Of a stretch of DNA of 64,000 bases, positions 33,053 to 41,716 are shown piece by piece (within the stretch, counting starts at the first letter, position 1; each line of letters opens with the position of its first letter). The stretch covers positions 1 to 64,000 of the forward strand of contig CAXTIG010000025.1 of assembly GCA_964244295.1 (NCBI GenBank), given 5' to 3'. Source of the DNA: JAJAZB01 sp964244295 (lineage in GTDB: Bacteria > Bacteroidota > Bacteroidia > Cytophagales > Spirosomataceae). Below the pieces are notes generated by a model. The model did not search any database and was not told the DNA's origin. It saw only the letters and a list, made by a program, of their open reading frames with translations. Position numbers and translations under genes: made by a program.

Positions 33053-34612
33053 ATGAATTTTCTCCGAAAACCAACCAAATCGCTCATCCTCGTCGGGTTG
33101 CTACTCGCCACAGCGGGCTGCACCGACTACCTCGAAATCAACCTCAACCCCAACTTGCCCACCTCGGCCACGCCCAACCTGCTGCTGACCAGCATCGAGG
33201 GCAACGTGGGCTTTGCGATGGGGGCCGACGTTCACAAGTACACCTTGCTCTGGTCGCAGCAATTCGCCGCGCAAAACGGGCGGCAAACCGAGGCCTACGA
33301 TGCCTACACCATCGCCCCGACGGAGGTGAACACCGCCTTCCGGGTCAACGCCTACGCCGGGCCGCTGGCCGACATCGACGAATTGCTCAAACGCGACCCC
33401 GCCGCCACGCACCCGTTTTATTTCGGCATCGCCAAAACCCTCAAGGGATTTTACGTCGCCACCCTGGCCGATCTCTGGGGCGATATTCCCTTCAAGGAAG
33501 CCCTCCAGGGAACCGCCAACCTCCAGCCCAAACTCGACGCCTCCAAAGACGTGTACGAGTCGGCGCTGAAACTGCTCGACGAGGGCATCGCCGAATTCAG
33601 CAAAACCTCGGCGCTGGCGGCCCCCGGCCCCGACGATTATTTCTACGGCGGCAACGCCCAGCGCTGGATTCGGCTGGCGAACACCGTGAAGCTGCGCCTG
33701 TACCTGCACCAACTCAACGCCCAGGCCGTGACGCCGCAGGTGGTCGGGGATTTTGTGAAAGCCAACGAAACGAAATTCCTGAGCGCGACGGCGGACGATT
33801 TTCAGTTGCGGTTTGAAGTCACCGCCGGGAAACAAAACCCCATCCACCAGTTCATCCTGCTCCGCACCGACGACCTCGCCGTGAGCGCCACCATCGTGGA
33901 GTTGATGAACGCCAAAGCCGACCCGCGTCGGGCCAGCTACTTCTCGCCCGCGCCCTTCAGCCCAGCGGCAGTCACGACCCCGCCCAGCGGCACGACGGGC
34001 TACGTTGGTCTGGCCAACGGCACGGGAGCCAACCAGGTGCGTAACACCCTCTCGCGCCTCAACACCTACGTGCGCGGGGCCATCACCAACGCCGCCCTGC
34101 CCCCCGGCCCGACGCTGACCGTCAACGGCGCGGGCACCAGCCTAAACTACGACGGCTCGGCCCCGATTCGGATGCTGCTGTTTTCGGAGTACAATTTCAT
34201 CCGCGCCGAACTGGCGTTGCGCTACGGCGGCCCCGGCGAGGCGCAGGCATTTTTTGAAGCGGGCGTGCGGGCCTCGTTCGCCAACGCGGGTCAGACGGCG
34301 GCCCAGGCCACGGCCTACCTCGCGACCCAGGGCGCGTTGGGCACGGGCGACGCGGCGTTGAAAAAACTCATCGAGGAAAAGTACGTCGCCAGCTACATGG
34401 TCGGCGTGGAACCCTGGAACGACTGGCGGCGCACGGGCTACCCGACGCTCTCCAAAATTCCGGCGGCGGCGAATCCCGGCAACGGCGGCCGCGTGCCCCG
34501 CGCCCTGCCGTACCCCCAACAGGAAGTGGACGCCAACCCCAACATGACCCAGCGCACGACGTTGAGCGAGCGGCCGGTGTTTTGGGACGTGCGGACGGCG
34601 GGGCCGCAGTGA
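33053..34612 (+). CDS. SusD/RagB-family lipoprotein (pair 1)
   Basis: 519 residues. Lipoprotein signal peptide with lipobox TAGC (Cys near residue 23), then a SusD_2-type fold: LEINLNPNLP near the N-terminus, several helical TPR-like segments, KTLKGFYVATLADLWGDIPF, NTVKLRLYLH, and a C-terminal WNDWRRTGYP region. It would act as the surface lid that captures substrate for SusC. The N- and C-terminal blocks place it in the SusD/RagB nutrient-binding superfamily. Pair 1 substrate is unknown. Confidence 0.92.
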   Translation: MNFLRKPTKSLILVGLLLATAGCTDYLEINLNPNLPTSATPNLLLTSIEGNVGFAMGADVHKYTLLWSQQFAAQNGRQTEAYDAYTIAPTEVNTAFRVNAYAGPLADIDELLKRDPAATHPFYFGIAKTLKGFYVATLADLWGDIPFKEALQGTANLQPKLDASKDVYESALKLLDEGIAEFSKTSALAAPGPDDYFYGGNAQRWIRLANTVKLRLYLHQLNAQAVTPQVVGDFVKANETKFLSATADDFQLRFEVTAGKQNPIHQFILLRTDDLAVSATIVELMNAKADPRRASYFSPAPFSPAAVTTPPSGTTGYVGLANGTGANQVRNTLSRLNTYVRGAITNAALPPGPTLTVNGAGTSLNYDGSAPIRMLLFSEYNFIRAELALRYGGPGEAQAFFEAGVRASFANAGQTAAQATAYLATQGALGTGDAALKKLIEEKYVASYMVGVEPWNDWRRTGYPTLSKIPAAANPGNGGRVPRALPYPQQEVDANPNMTQRTTLSERPVFWDVRTAGPQ

Positions 34613-34635
34613 AATAAAGGGGAAACTCAAAATTT

Positions 34636-34695
34636 TGAAGGCTTCTTTTTTACTGAACCGGGAGGTGTCCTGGTTCAGTAAAAAAGAAGCCTTCA
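34636..34695. repeat. 24-bp perfect inverted repeat between convergent genes
   Basis: Arms 34636-34659 and 34672-34695 are exact reverse complements, 12-nt loop, with internal T and A runs. It separates SusD pair 1 from the convergent dehydrogenase and likely works as a bidirectional terminator. Confidence 0.88.
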
Positions 34696-34722
34696 CTGCT
34701 TTCACCTCGATTTCCTCCAGGT

Positions 34723-35670
34723 TCAACTTACCACATTCACCGGATTCCCCTCCAAAAACGCCCTCAAATTATCCGCCGCGATGGTAAGCAATCGTTGCCG
34801 GGCTTCTACGGCGGCCCAGGCGTTGTGCGGCGTAATTACGCAGTTGGGGGCGGCGAGCAACGGGTTTTCCGCCCTGGGCGGTTCCTGCGAAAGCACGTCC
34901 AGCGCGGCTCCGGCCAGCGTGCCACTGTGAAGCGCCGCCGCCAAATCTTCCTCCACAATCAGCGGCCCCCGGCCCGTGTTGATGAGTCGCGCCGACGGCT
35001 TCATCAGCCCCAGCGTGCGGGCGTTGACCAGTCCCCGTGTGGCATCGGTGAGGGGGCAGTGAAGCGAGAGAAAATCGCTTTCCCGAAACAAGGTTTCCAC
35101 ATCTACGAAGGTGACCCCCTCCTCCGGTTCCGGGTGGCGGCGGTTGGCGAGGATGCGCATTCCGAAGGCCCGCCCGATGGTGGCCACGGTGCGGGCAATG
35201 GCCCCGTAGCCCATCAACCCCAGGGTTTTTCCGGCCAGTTCGGGAATCGGGCTGAGCGTGTAGGCAAAATCGGGACAGCGCACCCAACCGCCCGCCCGAA
35301 CGCTTTCGGCGTGTTCCTGAATGCGGTTCGTAAAATTCAAGAGCATCGCAAATACCTGCTGCGCCACGGCCTGTGAACTATACCCGCGCACGTTGGTAAC
35401 TACGATGCCCCGCTCGCGGGCCGCTGTCACATCGACCATGTCGTAGCCGGTGGCGGTGACGCCGATGTAGCGAAGCCGGGGCAGTTGGGCCATCGTGGTC
35501 GCCCGGATGGGTTCTTTGTTAGTGATGATGACCTCGGCATCCTGGGCACGTTCCACCACCTGGGCGGCGGGCGTGCGGTCGTAGTAGCGAACGGTGCCGA
35601 GGGCTTCGAACGGTGCCCAGGTGAGGTCGCTGGGGTTGAGGGTGTAGCCGTCGAGAAGGATGATGTTCAT
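34723..35670 (-). CDS. D-2-hydroxyacid dehydrogenase
   Basis: 315 residues, NAD-dependent. The catalytic and coenzyme features are present: glycine motif GLMGYGAIA (near residue 155), Arg in NTGRGPLI (near residue 232), Glu in DVLSQEPP (near residue 262) and His in CVITPHNAWA (near residue 279). The family includes glycerate, lactate and phosphoglycerate dehydrogenases; overall length fits the hydroxypyruvate/glycerate branch, but substrate is not decided. It is transcribed alone, convergent with SusD pair 1. Confidence 0.9.
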   Translation of the reverse strand: MNIILLDGYTLNPSDLTWAPFEALGTVRYYDRTPAAQVVERAQDAEVIITNKEPIRATTMAQLPRLRYIGVTATGYDMVDVTAARERGIVVTNVRGYSSQAVAQQVFAMLLNFTNRIQEHAESVRAGGWVRCPDFAYTLSPIPELAGKTLGLMGYGAIARTVATIGRAFGMRILANRRHPEPEEGVTFVDVETLFRESDFLSLHCPLTDATRGLVNARTLGLMKPSARLINTGRGPLIVEEDLAAALHSGTLAGAALDVLSQEPPRAENPLLAAPNCVITPHNAWAAVEARQRLLTIAADNLRAFLEGNPVNVVS

Positions 35671-35810
35671 GGGGCAAAACTACGGTTTGATTGGGTTTAA
35701 GGGCTTGACACGGGTTGAAGTTTGAAGATACCCCAACCAACTAAATTCAGGCGGAGCGGTTTTGGAGAAGGGAACGGGGAACACCCGAAAGAATTTTCTT
35801 CAAAAACAGC

Positions 35811-36653
35811 ATGAATCAAAAAATCGCCATCGTCACCGGGGCCAATGCGGGCATGGGCCGCGTTACCGCGCTGACACTCGCCCAACAAAATTTTGAAGTG
35901 GTGTTGCTGTGCCGCAACCGCCAGAAAGGCGAAGCCGCCCTGCATGATATCCGCCGCAAAGCGGGCCACGAGGCCGTCCACCTGGTGCTGGGCGACCTGT
36001 CTTCGCAGGCCGACATCCGCCGGGCGGCGGCGGAAATCAAGACCCGGTTTCCCGTCATCGACGTATTGGTCAACAACGCCGGGGCCGTCAACGGCCACTA
36101 CACCGAAACCGTGGACGGGCTGGAAACGACCTGGGCGGTGAACCACCTCGCCTATTTTCTGCTGACGAATTTATTGTTGGAAAACCTGAAGGCGGCTCCA
36201 TCGGCGCGAATCGTCAACCTCGCCTCGCGGGCGGAAGCCTTTGGCAGGATGAACTGGGACGACGTAAACGGGCGGCGCGGGTATTCTGGCACGAAAGCCT
36301 ATGGGCAGTCAAAACTGGCGAATATTTTATTCACCAACGCCCTGGCCCGGCGGCTCGGCGGCACCCGCGTGACGGTCAACGCCGTACACCCCGGCGCGGT
36401 GCGGAGCGAATTTGGACGCACGGGCGGGGGCTGGTTCGGCACCTTGTTCAACACGTTTGGGTTTCTGATGCGCAGTTCCGAAAAAGGGGCTGAAACGGCA
36501 ATTTGGCTGGCGACTTCGCCCGAAGTGGAGGGCGTAACGGGACGGTATTTTTCCGATAAAAAACCCATTTCGGCCCAGGCCATCGTTCATGACCCTGACG
36601 CGATGGAACGGCTCTGGGCGCTGAGTAACCGGCAGACGAATTCGGCGTTTTGA
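35811..36653 (+). CDS. Short-chain dehydrogenase/reductase
   Basis: 280 residues, cytoplasmic, NAD(P)-dependent. It shows the TGxxxGxG motif (VTGANAGMGRVTA, residues 8-20), NNAGAVNGHY, the active-site Ser in VNLASRAEAFG and YxxxK in AYGQSKLANILFT. The pattern and length match the retinol-dehydrogenase-like or WW-domain-oxidoreductase branch. Substrate unknown. It is divergent from the hydroxyacid dehydrogenase gene (141 bp apart). Confidence 0.9.
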   Translation: MNQKIAIVTGANAGMGRVTALTLAQQNFEVVLLCRNRQKGEAALHDIRRKAGHEAVHLVLGDLSSQADIRRAAAEIKTRFPVIDVLVNNAGAVNGHYTETVDGLETTWAVNHLAYFLLTNLLLENLKAAPSARIVNLASRAEAFGRMNWDDVNGRRGYSGTKAYGQSKLANILFTNALARRLGGTRVTVNAVHPGAVRSEFGRTGGGWFGTLFNTFGFLMRSSEKGAETAIWLATSPEVEGVTGRYFSDKKPISAQAIVHDPDAMERLWALSNRQTNSAF

Positions 36654-36711
36654 AAAACAGAGGTGGAAACCGAAAGCAAGAAAGAGGGTAGACGATTTGA
36701 CGCAGGTGAGA

Positions 36712-37047
36712 TTAGTTTTTCACCTCCAGCACCTCGATTTCGTCCTGAATGGTTTTGGTTCCCCAGCCGCACTTAAGCTCCTTCTGGCGGCCGGTGGAAC
36801 GGTAACGCACCGTGACCGAATCGTAGTGATAGTACGTTTCTTTGCCCACAAATTGCCGGATAACGTCGAGGTTGGCGGGCACGTAGGTTTTTTTGGCGAT
36901 GTAAAAATTCCAGTCGCAGCCATCCGCCGCCAGGGTGTTGCTCAAAATGGCCTGGTCGGTCAGTTCCGGGCCAGTTTCGTGTTCGATTTTCTTCATGCAG
37001 CCCAGCGCCAGGAGCAACACAACCTGCAAAATGGTCTTTTTCATCAC
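36712..37047 (-). CDS. Small lipoprotein of unknown function
   Basis: 111 residues with a lipoprotein signal (LLALGC, Cys near residue 17). The mature part is beta-rich (YYHYDSVTVRYRSTG, KELKCGWGTKTIQDEIEVLEVKN) and has two further cysteines (DGCDWNF, ELKCGWG) that could form a disulphide. No family recognised. The next gene on the minus strand, a secreted 226-residue protein, lies 67 bp upstream, so they may form a small operon. Confidence 0.72.
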   Translation of the reverse strand: MMKKTILQVVLLLALGCMKKIEHETGPELTDQAILSNTLAADGCDWNFYIAKKTYVPANLDVIRQFVGKETYYHYDSVTVRYRSTGRQKELKCGWGTKTIQDEIEVLEVKN

Positions 37048-37114
37048 GGTTTAAGAAGGATTTACCGCAAGGACTCAAAAAACCGGGCGAGGGTTGGAAG
37101 GGCGTGAAGAAAAA

Positions 37115-37795
37115 TTATAGCCCGTCGTAAAACCGCAGTACTTTCCCCACGTCGGCCCAGTCACGCAGGCGAAGTTTTTCGCTCGTCAGGTATGCTTCCA
37201 CCTGCGGGGCCTTGTCGGAGAGGGCTTCGAGCAGGCTGCGTTTTTCGCGCTTCACCCGCACCGGGGCCACTCCGGGCCGGGCCACGTAATAACTTTGGTT
37301 GAAATCGAACCGCTTGTGCTTCGTGGCTGAGTTGTAACTCGTTACGTCGAGCAGCGAGGCTTTCGTGCGTTTGAGCAGGCTGCTTTTACCCGTGTACAAC
37401 ACTTCGTAAAAACTGGCAGGCGTTTGCTCGTCTACGGCGGCAAACCCATTGCGGAAGCGCCGGGCTGCGGGCCGGGTGCTGTCGCCCAGAATAAATTCCC
37501 GGACGGGAAACGAAACCCGGTACACGTTTTCACTCAATTGAAACTCAGGCAGGTCGCGTTCGGCGTTGTAGCGCAGGGCGATGGCGCTGTAGATTTTCCC
37601 CGTGGTGGTCTGGAGGGTACCCCCGATCCACTCTTCGGGAATGAAGGGTTGATTTTCGTAGTTGGTGTACGCGCCAGTGGCAATCAGGTTGCCGCTCTCG
37701 ACCTGGTTATTTCCGAGTTGATTGACGTTCACCTGGGCGTGGCTGGTCAGCGTAGCGAGGAGCGGAAGGAGAAAAAGGGCGCGGGTCATGGGCAA
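37115..37795 (-). CDS. Exported protein of unknown function
   Basis: 226 residues with a signal peptide (ending TSHAQ). The N-terminus after cleavage includes VNVNQLGNNQVESGNLIATGAYTNYENQPF, and the body contains beta-strand stretches (KIYSAIALRYNAERDLPEFQL, ASFYEVLYTGKSSLLKRTK) typical of a secreted Bacteroidota protein. The C-terminal third is helical and charged (SDKAPQVEAYLTSEKLRLRDW). No domain recognised; the neighbours do not explain its role. Confidence 0.72.
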   Translation of the reverse strand: MPMTRALFLLPLLATLTSHAQVNVNQLGNNQVESGNLIATGAYTNYENQPFIPEEWIGGTLQTTTGKIYSAIALRYNAERDLPEFQLSENVYRVSFPVREFILGDSTRPAARRFRNGFAAVDEQTPASFYEVLYTGKSSLLKRTKASLLDVTSYNSATKHKRFDFNQSYYVARPGVAPVRVKREKRSLLEALSDKAPQVEAYLTSEKLRLRDWADVGKVLRFYDGL

Positions 37796-37888
37796 ATCCG
37801 GTTCGGTTTACGGTGAACAAAAAACGCATGGTTTCCCGAAAGACGCACCAGAGCGGGACGATTTATTCAGTTTTTTTAAAACTCAAAC

Positions 37889-37918
37889 TTGACTTTCAGA
37901 CGAAGCACCTTATCTTTG
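37889..37918 (+). promoter_or_regulatory. Promoter of the tRNA-fMet/tRNA-Arg operon
   Basis: TTGAC (37889-37893) and TATCTTTG (37911-37918), spaced 17 bp, match the Bacteroidota -33 and -7 (TAnnTTTG) elements. The -7 element ends 12 bp before the tRNA-fMet gene. The same TATCTTTG precedes tRNA-Phe. Confidence 0.8.
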
Positions 37919-37930
37919 CACTCACAATAG

Positions 37931-38003
<73 letters not shown>

Positions 38004-38045
38004 CGAAGAAAAAAGCTACCCCAACGGGTGGCTTTTTTCGCCTCT

Positions 38046-38117
38046 GGTCCCGTAGTACAACGGATAGTATATGAGTTTCCGGAACTCAGGATCGTGGTTC
38101 GATTCCACGCGGGACCA
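38046..38117 (+). tRNA. tRNA-Arg (CCG)
   Basis: A 72-nt cloverleaf: perfect 7-bp acceptor stem (GGTCCCG with CGGGACC), anticodon loop TTCCGGA giving anticodon CCG, T arm with GGTTCGATTCC, discriminator A. It reads CGG codons. Second gene of the tRNA unit, followed by a terminator. Confidence 0.93.
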
Positions 38118-38130
38118 CGAAACACGTCAA

Positions 38131-38161
38131 AAAGCCTCAAATCAGCCTGATTTGAGGCTTT
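38131..38161 (+). terminator. Terminator of the tRNA operon
   Basis: A 14-bp perfect stem (38131-38144 with 38148-38161), 3-nt loop, followed by a T-run. It lies 13 bp after tRNA-Arg. Confidence 0.9.
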
Positions 38162-38378
38162 TTTCATTTCAACTCGTTTCAGAACCTGTCAAGGCGGCCT
38201 TGCGTAGGTAGGCAGGTCACGGAAAAACGAGTAATTTGTCGAGGTCACCCGCCCCACCCATCTGAGAGGAAATCCACCGCCAGCTTGATTTAACTCGGAA
38301 CGTCAGCCAGCCGACACTGGTTTTTTGCCGCATCCGACACCTTTGCTTCGTAAACCAACGGAACGCCTCCATTTCCCA

Positions 38379-38822
38379 ATGAAAAAACTCCTCTTCACCC
38401 TGCTGCTTCCGCTGGCGCTGGTCGCTTGCAAGAAAAATCCTGATTTCACGATCGTTGACGAACCGCTGCCCATCAACAACGGCACGAACGGCGCTTCGAC
38501 GATCCCGGAACCCATCACGCAAACGAAGGGCGTGTTCATGAACGGTGTTCATGCTACCTCCGGCAAGGTCAGCGTTGTGAAAAATGCCGAGGGCAAGGAA
38601 TTTCTTGCGTTCGAGAATTTCAAAACCGATTCCGGCCCCGACCTGCGCATTTACCTGGCCGAAGACACCGGGGCTAAAAACTTCATCGAAGTGGATCGCC
38701 TCACTAAACTGGGGACCTTCAGCATCCCGCTTCCCTCGGATACCAGCACCGCTCAGCGGAAGTACGTACTGATTTGGTGCCGTCCTTTTTCGGTGTTGTT
38801 CGGGAGCGCCGAATTGCAATGA
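38379..38822 (+). CDS. DM13-domain lipoprotein
   Basis: 147 residues from ATG 38379; an upstream ATG at 38325 adds a non-signal leader and is rejected. Lipobox VACKK (Cys near residue 16) marks a lipoprotein. The mature part has the DM13 pattern (GVHATSGKVSVVKNAEGKEFLAFENFKTDSGPDLRIYLAED; blocks SGPDLRIYL and KYVLIWCRPFSVLFGSAEL), with a conserved Cys in IWCRPF. DM13 domains are extracellular modules linked to electron transfer or haem binding; role here is inferred only. Confidence 0.85.
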   Translation: MKKLLFTLLLPLALVACKKNPDFTIVDEPLPINNGTNGASTIPEPITQTKGVFMNGVHATSGKVSVVKNAEGKEFLAFENFKTDSGPDLRIYLAEDTGAKNFIEVDRLTKLGTFSIPLPSDTSTAQRKYVLIWCRPFSVLFGSAELQ

Positions 38823-38908
38823 GTTTGGTCGGTCCGCCTTGCGGCTCAGAAGTTTAGGGTAAAAATCAACGCTAAACGCTGAACGCAAAACACTACACTC
38901 TTTTTTCC

Positions 38909-39604
38909 ATGAAATACCTACTTTTCCTCCTGGCCCTGCCGCTGTCGGCCCTGGCCCAGAAGCACTACACCACCGCTGATTTGGCCCTGGCCGGGGGCGG
39001 TGGGGTGTTTTCGCCCGCCGTGTCGGTCAACCGGCAATGGGGTTTTGGCGAACATGGCCACTTCAAAGTCGGCCTCGGACTGCGCCTGACTTCGTACTTC
39101 GGTCAGAACATCGACTACCTCACGGCCCCGGCCAAGCTGACCTCCAACCGCAGCAGCTTCGTGGCGCTGTTTACCGAAAACATTCTGACCAATTTCGATA
39201 CCCTCCGGATGCCCCGCGCCCAGACCAACGCCCTCAACCTGGCCATTCATCTCCAGTACACCTTCGGGAGCCGCTTCGACCTGGGCTTCAACATCGATGC
39301 CATTGGCGTGACCTTTGGCGGTCGGAAAAGCGGGGAGTTTGTAGCCCGTTCGCAGGGCCGTCCCCTCAGCATCGAGTCAGCGAAAGTCACGCCTTTCAAC
39401 CTGCTGCTCGTCAGCGACAGCGATTTGGGCAGCCTAAATTCCGAACTCTACGCCCGGTATTGGATTCGGCCCAAAGTGGGCATCCGCGCCGGACTGAGTT
39501 TTCAGTTTTCGGAGTACACCACCGACCGCAAACTGACCTTCGACAACGACCGCTTCCGGGCCAAAACGCTGTTGCCGCTGCTGGCTATTTCGGTGAAATT
39601 GTAA
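38909..39604 (+). CDS. Probable outer-membrane beta-barrel protein
   Basis: 231 residues. A signal peptide ends near SALAQ; the mature protein is a regular series of amphipathic strands (HFKVGLGLRLTSYFGQ, NLAIHLQYTFGSRFDLGFNIDAIGVTFGG, SELYARYWIRPKVGIRAGLSFQFSEY), as in small outer-membrane barrels. It ends LLAISVKL. No named family recognised. It lies 21 bp before the YceI gene on the same strand and may be cotranscribed with it. Confidence 0.75.
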   Translation: MKYLLFLLALPLSALAQKHYTTADLALAGGGGVFSPAVSVNRQWGFGEHGHFKVGLGLRLTSYFGQNIDYLTAPAKLTSNRSSFVALFTENILTNFDTLRMPRAQTNALNLAIHLQYTFGSRFDLGFNIDAIGVTFGGRKSGEFVARSQGRPLSIESAKVTPFNLLLVSDSDLGSLNSELYARYWIRPKVGIRAGLSFQFSEYTTDRKLTFDNDRFRAKTLLPLLAISVKL

Positions 39605-39625
39605 CCCAGGTTTCCGCAAACACGC

Positions 39626-40186
39626 ATGGCCCAATTTTTTAACCAATTCGGCCTTCGCGCCTGCATCCTGGCGGTGCTCTGGCTCGTAGGTATCGCGGTA
39701 GCGGCGCAACCGACCTGGCGGCCCAGTGGCAGTTCAGTCGCGTTCAAGGCGAAACAGTTTGGCGTCGAAGTCGATGGCACCTTCAAGGGCTTCACCGGTA
39801 CCTTGCGCTTCGACCCGGCCAACCCGGCGAGCGGAAGCCTCGTAGGCAGCGTCGATGCACGTACCGTTGACACCGGTAATAAGTTGAGAAACAAACACCT
39901 GCGCGAGCGGGAATCATTTTTCAACGTCGAAAAATTTCCGGTTATTCGCCTGAAATCGTCGCGGCTGGAAAAAATGGGAACCGGCTACGCGGGCACGTTC
40001 GAGTTGACCATCAAAGACGTAACGAAATCGCTCCGGGTGCCATTTACGTTTGAAACTACCGGGAAAACGGGCGTTTTTGCCGCTACCTTTCCCCTTGACC
40101 GCCGCGAGTACGACCTCGGCGGCAGCACGCTCGGCATGAGCGACAACGTGACCGTGCGGATTACGGTAACCACCCAACAGGAATGA
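39626..40186 (+). CDS. YceI-family lipocalin-like protein
   Basis: 186 residues. A signal peptide (ending VAAQ) is followed by the YceI beta-barrel pattern: PSGSSVAFKAKQFGVEVDGTFKGFTGTLRFDP, RTVDTGNKLRNKHLRERESFFNVEKFPVIRLKS, and TFPLDRREYDLGG. The family binds isoprenoid or other hydrophobic ligands in the periplasm. Its stop overlaps the DinB start (ATGA at 40183-40186), so the two are translationally coupled. Confidence 0.9.
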   Translation: MAQFFNQFGLRACILAVLWLVGIAVAAQPTWRPSGSSVAFKAKQFGVEVDGTFKGFTGTLRFDPANPASGSLVGSVDARTVDTGNKLRNKHLRERESFFNVEKFPVIRLKSSRLEKMGTGYAGTFELTIKDVTKSLRVPFTFETTGKTGVFAATFPLDRREYDLGGSTLGMSDNVTVRITVTTQQE

Positions 40187-40689
40187 CGCTTTTTCAGCAA
40201 CGCAACCTCGAATTAATCGACCAACTCAGCGACCTGCTCAGTACGCTGCCCGCCGCTGCTTACACCCAGTCGCAGCCCCTGTTGCACGGCAGTTCGGTGG
40301 GGCAACACGTGCGGCACATCACGGAGTTTTACCACTGTGTACTCGGACAAACGGCTCAGGGTACCATCAATTACGATGCCCGGCGGCGCAACCTACGCCT
40401 CGAAGCCGACCCGCTGGCCGCCCGCCGCGCCCTGCATGAAGCCGCCTTTATGCTGACGGATACCCTGACGGATGCCGTGCTGACGCTCGAAGACGGCGAA
40501 GGCATGCGGGTGCAAACGAGCCTATTTCGCGAACTGACCTACCTCATCGAACACAGTGTCCACCACATGGCCATGCTGAAAGTAGCCCTGCACGTGGCCC
40601 TCCCCGATTTTTTCCTCCCCGATACCTTCGGCGTGGCGCACTCCACGCAACGGCACCGGAATCAGTTGGCAGCATTTAGTGAGAAGTGA
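40183..40689 (+). CDS. DinB-family protein
   Basis: 168 residues, four-helix bundle. The three metal-binding His positions of the DinB/YfiT fold fit here: GQHVRHITEF (near residue 45), and EHSVHHMAML (near residue 124-130). Members act as metal-dependent thiol transferases or have unknown function. It overlaps the YceI stop by 4 bp and is followed by the NRDE gene, whose probable start is 84 bp downstream. Confidence 0.86.
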   Translation: MTLFQQRNLELIDQLSDLLSTLPAAAYTQSQPLLHGSSVGQHVRHITEFYHCVLGQTAQGTINYDARRRNLRLEADPLAARRALHEAAFMLTDTLTDAVLTLEDGEGMRVQTSLFRELTYLIEHSVHHMAMLKVALHVALPDFFLPDTFGVAHSTQRHRNQLAAFSEK

Positions 40690-40772
40690 GCGGTGAGAAG
40701 GTAAGATGTTTTGGAACTTCTGGTTGTCTTTTGCATCTCACCTTTCACAATTCGCTTCCCACCACTTCAAAA

Positions 40773-41483
40773 ATGTGCGTCCTCACCTACCTACCCACGC
40801 CCGACGGTTTTATCCTCACCAACAACCGCGACGAACACGCCAGTCGGCCCCGGGCGCTGGCTCCCCGGCGGTACGTGCTGCACGGGCGGGAAGTTTTTTT
40901 TCCGAAAGACCAGCAGGCCGGGGGCACCTGGCTGGCTACTTCGCCCCGGCAAACGGTGTGTTTGCTCAACGGGGCCTTCGCGCCGCACCACCCGCAGCCA
41001 CCGTACCGGCAGAGCCGGGGGTTGGTGGTGCTCGATTTCTTTGGATTCTGCTGCGCGGCGGGCTTCGCCAAAACCTACGCTTTTGAAGGGCTGGAACCGT
41101 TTACGCTGCTGGTCTTCGATTCGAATCATACCTTGAAAATCACGGAAATTCGCTGGGATGGACAACAGATTTTTCAACGGGAAATCGATCCCACCCAGCC
41201 CTGCATCTGGTCGTCGGTGACGCTGTACCCGCCCGCCGTGGTGGAAGCCCGCGAGGGCTGGTTTGGCAACTGGCAACGGACGAATCCCGTTTTCGAGGCT
41301 GGGGCTATCTGGGATTTCCATCACAGCGGCGGCAACGGCGATCGCCGCAACGACCTCATCATGGCCCGGCCCAACGGCATTCATACCTTCAGCGTGACCC
41401 AGGTTCAGAGAGCCGGGGAAACCCTCTGCCTGGCCTATCAGGATTTGCGCTCCGGCGAGGAGTGGCGCTTGCGGGTCTTGTAG
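40773..41483 (+). CDS. NRDE/TANGO2-family protein
   Basis: 236 residues from ATG 40773, which gives MCVLTYLPTPDGFILTNNRDEHASRP. The Cys directly after Met and the NNRDE signature are the family hallmarks; an ATG at 40686 would bury them and is rejected. GGTWLATSPRQTVCLLNG also fits. The fold is that of an N-terminal nucleophile hydrolase, but the activity of bacterial members is not settled. It is in a plus-strand run with YceI and DinB. Confidence 0.88.
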   Translation: MCVLTYLPTPDGFILTNNRDEHASRPRALAPRRYVLHGREVFFPKDQQAGGTWLATSPRQTVCLLNGAFAPHHPQPPYRQSRGLVVLDFFGFCCAAGFAKTYAFEGLEPFTLLVFDSNHTLKITEIRWDGQQIFQREIDPTQPCIWSSVTLYPPAVVEAREGWFGNWQRTNPVFEAGAIWDFHHSGGNGDRRNDLIMARPNGIHTFSVTQVQRAGETLCLAYQDLRSGEEWRLRVL

Positions 41484-41716
41484 CCCCGGCGGGTGGCCTG
41501 ATTCGGCTCGGTAATTCGGTCTGGTTCAACGGCCTCCACAACCGGAAAGCGGCTTCACCGGTTTCCCCCAAAACCCACCCCCGCCTGGGGCCGGTTTTGT
41601 TTGTTAAACTACCCCAACGCTCCCGCCGGCACAATTCACGGTTTCGATTTTTCGCCGGGTTCATCGGTATCCACTGCCGATTTCCGACTTTGCCAAAAAA
41701 ATCGCTGCCTGTTCCA

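Noticed and set aside
41462..41716. N-terminal extension of the nucleoside hydrolase
   Set aside because: The signal peptide starts at 41717; the preceding codons overlap the NRDE gene end and have no similarity to the family.
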